Shown here in pieces: positions 59,933 to 64,000 of a DNA stretch of 64,000 nucleotides (positions are counted from its first letter, which is position 1; each line of letters opens with the position of its first letter). Origin of the DNA: JALHOP01 sp964484195 (GTDB taxonomy: Bacteria > Myxococcota > XYA12-FULL-58-9 > JALHOP01). The notes beneath the pieces were generated by a model. That model did not search any database, was not told the DNA's origin, and saw only the letters and a list, made by a program, of their open reading frames with translations. Both the position numbers and the translations under genes were made by a program. Location: the NCBI GenBank assembly GCA_964484195.1, contig CAZAER010000001.1, positions 124,001-188,000 of the forward strand, written 5' to 3'.

Positions 59933-61249
59933 CTACTGAACGCCCGCAGATGCTTCGGCTTCGAGCTTTTGCGCCTCGGTCCGCAGCTCCGCGTACGCAG
60001 TAGACCTCCCACCCCCGGCCGCCGCCAAAGCGTCGAGCGTGCGTTTCAGCGCTTCGCGATCGGTCGCCTGTCCGCTCAAGCGGGCAATGCCGACCTGATA
60101 AACCGCAGCCGAGTTGAGGTCCTGTGCGGAGCTTTTGTCCGTGATTGCGGGCATGAGTGATCGCATGTTGCCGATGGCGGCCTCGCGAGCTGGGCGCGCT
60201 CTTGCGCCTGCGAGCTCTCCCGCGAAAAGTTTCTCGACGAAGGCGTACGCGTCGGGGTTCATGCGCAAAAGGTCACCGCGCGTCGTGATCGCTGGCGATG
60301 CCGGGATCCCGGTCACGTTCTGCTGGAGATACGCAGACACGGACACCGCGAAGAACTCGCCAGGATTCGTGCTCGCGTGATGATCGGGGAAGCGAAGGCT
60401 TGGATTACCGCGCGCCACAGCGTCGCGCGTTTTGTCGAAAATCGCCATCCACTCGAGCTTGGTGGAGATCATGCCGAGTGCCGCGTCGAGCACGTGTGCG
60501 ACTTCATGGCGAAGATACGTCCGACGCTGAGCCGGCATTGCGTACCACGCGAGCATGACATCCGACACCTCGGCGTGCACGAGGCCGCCCCAATCACTGG
60601 CGGCCGCACTGAAGTGTCGAGCCGCAATCGCGGAACCATAGACCTCACGCAAACCTGGGGTTAGGTCCTCGCGCTTTTCCGCGCGGGTCATCGCCAAACG
60701 AAAGCGAAATCCCGATTCGGCGATGACTCGATTGGCGTCGACCGGATAGCTCGTTGCCAACTCATCGATGACTTCGGTCTTTTGATCGGGGGTGCCAGCG
60801 ATTGGTAGGTTCGCCAAGATCGCTCGCGATGCCGCGGGGTCGATCTGTCTTGCAACATGGGTCGGCAAGGGCACCGTTGCTTCCCTGAGCACGACCCTCC
60901 GCGTGGCGGGGTCGATGTACGCCTGCATCGTGTGGCCGTTCGACAGGCGAGACAAGGCAACGTCCCCTTCGGTCGTCGAAGTCGGCACCTGCGTGATACC
61001 GGTGAAATGGTTCACCGTAGCGCGACCGAGGATCCGCAGCTTCTGCCAGCGAAGGCTCGCTGGGCTGGTTGGGTCCCCCGAAATTCCAGCGAGCACTGAC
61101 TGCGTCTTCTGTTTGACGAGAGCGTCGACGTCGCCTTGGTCAAGGATGGGCTCTAGCGTCACGTCGATCGGCGCGGAGTCCTCGAGCGGCTGGAGGACGA
61201 TTTCGCTCCTCGATGCATCCGCCTGACGCTGTACCGCTAGATCCCCCAC
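59933..61249 (-). CDS. Leaderless lethal-factor-like (ATLF-type) zinc metallopeptidase
   Basis: 438 residues, GTG start 61249. RTYLRHEVAHVLDAAL contains HExxH (His248, Glu249, His252), and STNPGEFFAVSVSAYL carries a Glu298 fifty residues later. In anthrax lethal factor the corresponding HEFGH and the third ligand Glu in TNEAEFFAEAF are 49 apart, and the TN..EFFA context matches. The tyrosine that precedes that block in lethal factor is His291 here. About 190 N-terminal residues beginning with MGDLAVQRQ have no family match and no signal peptide. A peptidase of this type made without a signal suggests delivery by a specialised machine; target unknown. Confidence 0.78.
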   Translation of the reverse strand: MGDLAVQRQADASRSEIVLQPLEDSAPIDVTLEPILDQGDVDALVKQKTQSVLAGISGDPTSPASLRWQKLRILGRATVNHFTGITQVPTSTTEGDVALSRLSNGHTMQAYIDPATRRVVLREATVPLPTHVARQIDPAASRAILANLPIAGTPDQKTEVIDELATSYPVDANRVIAESGFRFRLAMTRAEKREDLTPGLREVYGSAIAARHFSAAASDWGGLVHAEVSDVMLAWYAMPAQRRTYLRHEVAHVLDAALGMISTKLEWMAIFDKTRDAVARGNPSLRFPDHHASTNPGEFFAVSVSAYLQQNVTGIPASPAITTRGDLLRMNPDAYAFVEKLFAGELAGARARPAREAAIGNMRSLMPAITDKSSAQDLNSAAVYQVGIARLSGQATDREALKRTLDALAAAGGGRSTAYAELRTEAQKLEAEASAGVQ

Positions 61250-61448
61250 AGCTCCCCCATCTCGCAGTCTCAGTCTTCAGTATCGGCGGCACGGACGAAG
61301 GGTTGCGAAGAATGGGCTACACCTAGCCCCGGGCGACGCCGAAGCGATCGGCTTGCTGAAGAAGGCGCGAAACGGCCCCAACTCTGGAGAAATGCCGGAG
61401 AAGGTTTCAGAGCGCTCGTAAGTGGCTGGTACTACAGAGGGAAGTAAA

Positions 61449-61519
61449 TTGGGGAACTAGGATTCGAACCTAGATAAACGGAGTCAGAGTCCGTTGTCCT
61501 GCCGTTAGACGATTCCCCA
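61449..61519 (-). tRNA. tRNA-Gln (anticodon CTG)
   Basis: A 71-nt cloverleaf on the minus strand. The acceptor stem TGGGGAA/TTCCCCA is perfect. The anticodon stem ACGGA/TCCGT encloses CTCTGAC, giving anticodon CTG that reads CAG. The T arm is CTAGGTTCGAATCCTAG. CCA is not encoded. The 200 bp between this tRNA and the zincin gene show no ORF or repeat. Confidence 0.95.
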
Positions 61520-61544
61520 GCATCTTTCCGAAAACCACTGACCG

Positions 61545-61952
61545 CTACTGCGTACTGCTCTGCTGTGCTTTTGGCTTCCCCTTCGCTTTGGCCGGAGGCC
61601 GCTTGCCGCGGGGGACGACGTAGAGGCGAACTTCACCGCCACGTTCGTAGATGTTGATGCCTTCCCATTCGGTGTTCTTGCGGAGCGACGCTAGGTGCTT
61701 CGCTCGAATGCCGGGTTGGTTGATGATGTTGTACCAACGGACCCCGGATTCCTGCTTGAACATCCTCTTGTAGTACTCGATGGCGTCGTCGAAACCCCGG
61801 TTGACCTTGTAGCGTCCAGGCTCGCCCAGGGGCGTGGCACCAGCTGCTACAGGGGCTTTGACCGGCACTTCGGCTTGCGCCGCGAGCGGCAACAACAGGG
61901 CCGGCAACAGCGCGATGACGCAGACGAAAGCGAGCTTCGGTGCGTGTCTCAC
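61545..61952 (-). CDS. Small exported protein of unknown function
   Basis: 135 residues from GTG 61952, which begins a good signal peptide (HAPKLAFVCVIALLPALLLPLAAQA). The open frame reaches ATG 62021, which would add 23 residues in front. The mature protein has a compact domain around GFDDAIEYYKRMFKQESGVR, HLASLRKNTEWEGINIYERG and VRLYVVPRGKRP, then a basic Lys/Pro-rich tail. No family recognised. Confidence 0.7.
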   Translation of the reverse strand: MRHAPKLAFVCVIALLPALLLPLAAQAEVPVKAPVAAGATPLGEPGRYKVNRGFDDAIEYYKRMFKQESGVRWYNIINQPGIRAKHLASLRKNTEWEGINIYERGGEVRLYVVPRGKRPPAKAKGKPKAQQSSTQ

Positions 61953-62070
61953 GAGTGGCCAAACCCCTCCCAAAAACCGCGGTTTTTCTAAACGAACGAC
62001 GGCGCCGCTGTCAACGCGCAAGGGGGCACCGGCCCCGGACGGCGCAATCTACCACTCCGCATCGATGGGC

Positions 62071-62847
62071 TCAGACGGTGCCGAGTGTTTTCGACAGCGG
62101 CGCAAGCCCGAGGCACTTCCAGCGGGTCGGGCCCGACTGCATGTAGATGTGGTGGTCGATGACGTGGACCCAGGTGTTGGCGAAGATGTAGAACACGTTG
62201 CTCCCAGTGGGATCGCGGGGCGTGTCGCCTCCGGGAAGAGTGCCAGCGCGCCGTCCGCTTTCGTGGAGCTTCTTCACGATCTCGGCGTTCTCGGGCTCCC
62301 ACTCCTTGATGTATTCGCCCCAGCCCTGCGTGAGGGTCGCGTCGTTGATGAGGTTCTTGAAGACCCGCACGAGCTTGGCGCGGTCGGGAGCGCTGACATC
62401 GGCCAGGAGGCGGTCGCCGGCTCGCACCTGGTCGGCATACCGACTCGGTGGGCGTTCTGCTCGCGGTGTCGCGGCCGCGCTTGTTAGGAGCGGGCGCATC
62501 TTCTGCCGCCCGTGGACGAAGTTCGGTACGGCGATCACCGCGCCGACCAGCATCGCCGGAAGAACGCCGGCCCAGCCGCCAACGGCGATGAGCGTGCCGG
62601 TCGTGATGACCTGGATGGTCCCCGTGATGGCGTGGCGGATTTCGCCGCGGGAGCCAAGATCGCCTTGTGCGACGAGCAGGAGATCGAGTGCGCCGCCGAC
62701 CACGGGGACCGCGTAGGTCGCCGCGCAGGCCTGTTCGATGGCGCCGCCCAGGGCGTGCTTGGTGCCGCGTTCGTCCGGCACGATGAAGGACTGGACGGCG
62801 AGACGCGCGACACGGCCGATCGTCGTGGTCACGGACTGCGGCGTCAT
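62071..62847 (-). CDS. Protein of unknown function with central hydrophobic hairpin
   Basis: 258 residues from ATG 62847, supported by GGAGG eight bases upstream (the longer frame to 62955 lacks one). No signal peptide. Two to three hydrophobic segments (YAVPVVGGALDLLLVAQG; TIQVITTGTLIAVGGWAGVL; LVGAVIAVPNF) lie at residues 40-120, followed by a soluble helical C-terminus with FKNLINDATLTQGWGEYIKE and NTWVHVIDHHIYM. No family recognised. Same strand as the M4 gene 150 bp upstream. Confidence 0.7.
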   Translation of the reverse strand: MTPQSVTTTIGRVARLAVQSFIVPDERGTKHALGGAIEQACAATYAVPVVGGALDLLLVAQGDLGSRGEIRHAITGTIQVITTGTLIAVGGWAGVLPAMLVGAVIAVPNFVHGRQKMRPLLTSAAATPRAERPPSRYADQVRAGDRLLADVSAPDRAKLVRVFKNLINDATLTQGWGEYIKEWEPENAEIVKKLHESGRRAGTLPGGDTPRDPTGSNVFYIFANTWVHVIDHHIYMQSGPTRWKCLGLAPLSKTLGTV

Positions 62848-62998
62848 GAAGGCCCTCCAGCGGGAAAGACCCGCCCCAAGTTTCGCGTTTCGAGTATCGT
62901 CACGCGCTGGGCGTTGGTGCGCCTGTTTCGGTGCGACAGGGCGGACCGAATGCAAGAAGGTTCCTGGTCGCTTCTGTAGCGATGCGCTGGGTCAGGAT

Positions 62999-63775
62999 TC
63001 AGCGAGCGCGATGGATGCCGATGTCCGTGAAGGCGGCGACGACTGCCGATTCGGCGGCGCTGCCTTTGCCGTGGAGGTCGATGGCGGCCTGCTGGACCGA
63101 GCTCGCCCAGGTGGCGAAGCTGTGTTGGCTGGGGTCCGGCATGCGCTTCATGCCCTCGTACCAGAGCTTACGCATCGTGCTGTTGCCGACCTTCTCGGCC
63201 ACGAGCACGGCGGCGTAGCTGAGCAGCTGGCTGTAGCCCTCCGACCGCGGATTCGCCGGGATCTCTTGCAGGGTCCGGTAGGGTGGGTTCGACAGGTCGC
63301 GGTAGTCTTGTCCTCGAGCTGGCTCGCCGCCGGGCTCGTCGCCGACGATCCAATCGCTGTCGTCGGCGCCCGTCCCCATGACGTCGCCGAAGGACTCCGC
63401 GATAGCGCTCTTCTCGTGTGTGTCGTACGAGTACTTGCCGAGCGCGATCTGGATGCCATGACCCACCTCGTGGCCCATGATGGTCGGAGACAAGCCGAAC
63501 GAGCCCACTGCGAGCGGCACCTGCGGCCGGCCACCCAGGATGATGGTGCCGGTCGTCGTCGAGAAGGTCGCGTTACGGCCCTTCAAGCCTTCGAGGTCTG
63601 CGCGCAGTGGGCCACCCTTGCCGTCCCAGCTGTCGCGGCCGAGCTCGCTGCGCAGGAAGCGGTCGATGCGGACGAGGTTGTCGAATGCACGGTCGACGAG
63701 GGTGTCCCCGGTGGGGGCGTCGCCAGAACGACGAACGACGACGTCGCCTCGGCGGACTTCGAGCAAAGTAGTCAT
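62999..63775 (-). CDS. Minimal thermolysin-like (M4) metallopeptidase domain without propeptide or signal
   Basis: 258 residues. IMGHEVGHGIQ gives HExxH (His102, Glu103, His106), and AIAESFGDVMG gives the third zinc ligand Glu127 in the ExxxD context of M4 enzymes (25 residues after the first His; 24 in thermolysin). SDWIVGDEP matches the following DWxIG-E strand. The helix that in thermolysin carries the transition-state His231 (HINSG) reads EGYSQLLSYAAV here, so that histidine appears to be lost or displaced. There is no signal or propeptide although family members normally have both. No clear ribosome binding site precedes ATG 63775. The last 225 bp of the window upstream hold no gene I can support. 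Confidence 0.83.
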   Translation of the reverse strand: MTTLLEVRRGDVVVRRSGDAPTGDTLVDRAFDNLVRIDRFLRSELGRDSWDGKGGPLRADLEGLKGRNATFSTTTGTIILGGRPQVPLAVGSFGLSPTIMGHEVGHGIQIALGKYSYDTHEKSAIAESFGDVMGTGADDSDWIVGDEPGGEPARGQDYRDLSNPPYRTLQEIPANPRSEGYSQLLSYAAVLVAEKVGNSTMRKLWYEGMKRMPDPSQHSFATWASSVQQAAIDLHGKGSAAESAVVAAFTDIGIHRAR

Positions 63776-64000
63776 ATTTTTCGATGGGTAAGGGGAGAAC
63801 TAAGAAGAGGTCTGGAATATCGTCAGGGCGGTGCCGACGGTGCGTCGGAGCCCGGCAATAAGCGGTTGACGGACCATGCGGGATGCCGGACTATAGGTGA
63901 ATCCGGCGCGGGAATACCGCGCTCGAGCAAGTCGAAGAATCGCCCTGCTCGGTTCGTGCTTTTGGTGGAAACTCTGAACCAATGTTGCACTAACGGGAGT

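Noticed and set aside
61449..61519. tRNA-Gln as an integration site for a mobile island carrying the peptidases
   Set aside because: I found no integrase, no direct repeat of the tRNA 3' end nearby and no composition break.
63800..63982. 60-residue frame near the right edge
   Set aside because: No ribosome binding site, signal or homology. The base composition is less GC-rich and it looks intergenic.
1..64000. CRISPR array, insertion sequence or prophage
   Set aside because: I saw no regularly spaced direct repeats, transposase, integrase or phage structural genes.

Overview
The window is about 65% GC, almost wall-to-wall coding, and rich in lipoproteins, two-component and ECF signalling genes and secreted hydrolases. 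This looks like a myxobacterium or a related former delta-proteobacterium (Myxococcota-like). The taxonomy is inferred from gene style only; there is no rRNA or marker gene to settle it. I see no insertion sequence, prophage, integrase or CRISPR array.

Layout. 1-6.7 kb: 3' part of a GH37 trehalase, tRNA-Glu(CTC), outer-membrane phospholipase A, a three-gene set of unknown leaderless proteins (two are tandem paralogues), a GST, a PAT-like acetyltransferase and a FrnE/DsbA-like oxidoreductase. 6.8-15.4 kb: a leaderless SLT transglycosylase, then an amine/GABA catabolic block: copper amine oxidase divergent from aldehyde dehydrogenase, GABA-type aminotransferase, APC permease and a Tat-exported flavin oxidase, the last three overlapping by 8 bp each. 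15.4-30.8 kb: a degenerate methyltransferase, a VIT/vWA lipoprotein, a DTW-domain tRNA enzyme, a double-core hybrid histidine kinase, a GH15-like glucosidase with a membrane protein, a Bfd-like ferredoxin and a GH20 hexosaminidase.

30.8-44.9 kb is an envelope lipoprotein region. It has four paralogous PHB-depolymerase-type esterase lipoproteins on alternating strands, a YVTN propeller, a DEDD exonuclease, and an ECF sigma / FecR-type anti-sigma / beta-helix lipoprotein operon divergent from a large FN3-Ig-F5/8C-beta-helix lipoprotein carrying the same C-terminal domain. 45-56.4 kb: orphan leaderless proteins, an M20 peptidase, a propeller lipoprotein, a periplasmic HAD phosphatase, and a gene pair encoding a lipoprotein with a full set of protein-kinase-like motifs and an Omp85/BamA-like barrel. 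A three-gene orphan operon follows, again with tandem paralogues.

56.6-63.8 kb holds peptidase-related genes without signal peptides: a stand-alone thermolysin-type (M4) propeptide, an Asp-box lipoprotein, a cytosolic seven-blade WD40 protein, an anthrax-lethal-factor-like zinc peptidase, tRNA-Gln(CTG), and a bare M4 catalytic domain with no propeptide.

The strongest leads are (i) the kinase-motif lipoprotein plus Omp85-like barrel, (ii) the separated M4 propeptide and catalytic domain, (iii) the lethal-factor-like peptidase within a wider cohort of leaderless lytic or orphan proteins that could be payloads of a non-Sec route, (iv) the sigma/FecR/beta-helix module, and (v) a strongly recurrent decamer CGCTWTNGCG through the whole window.
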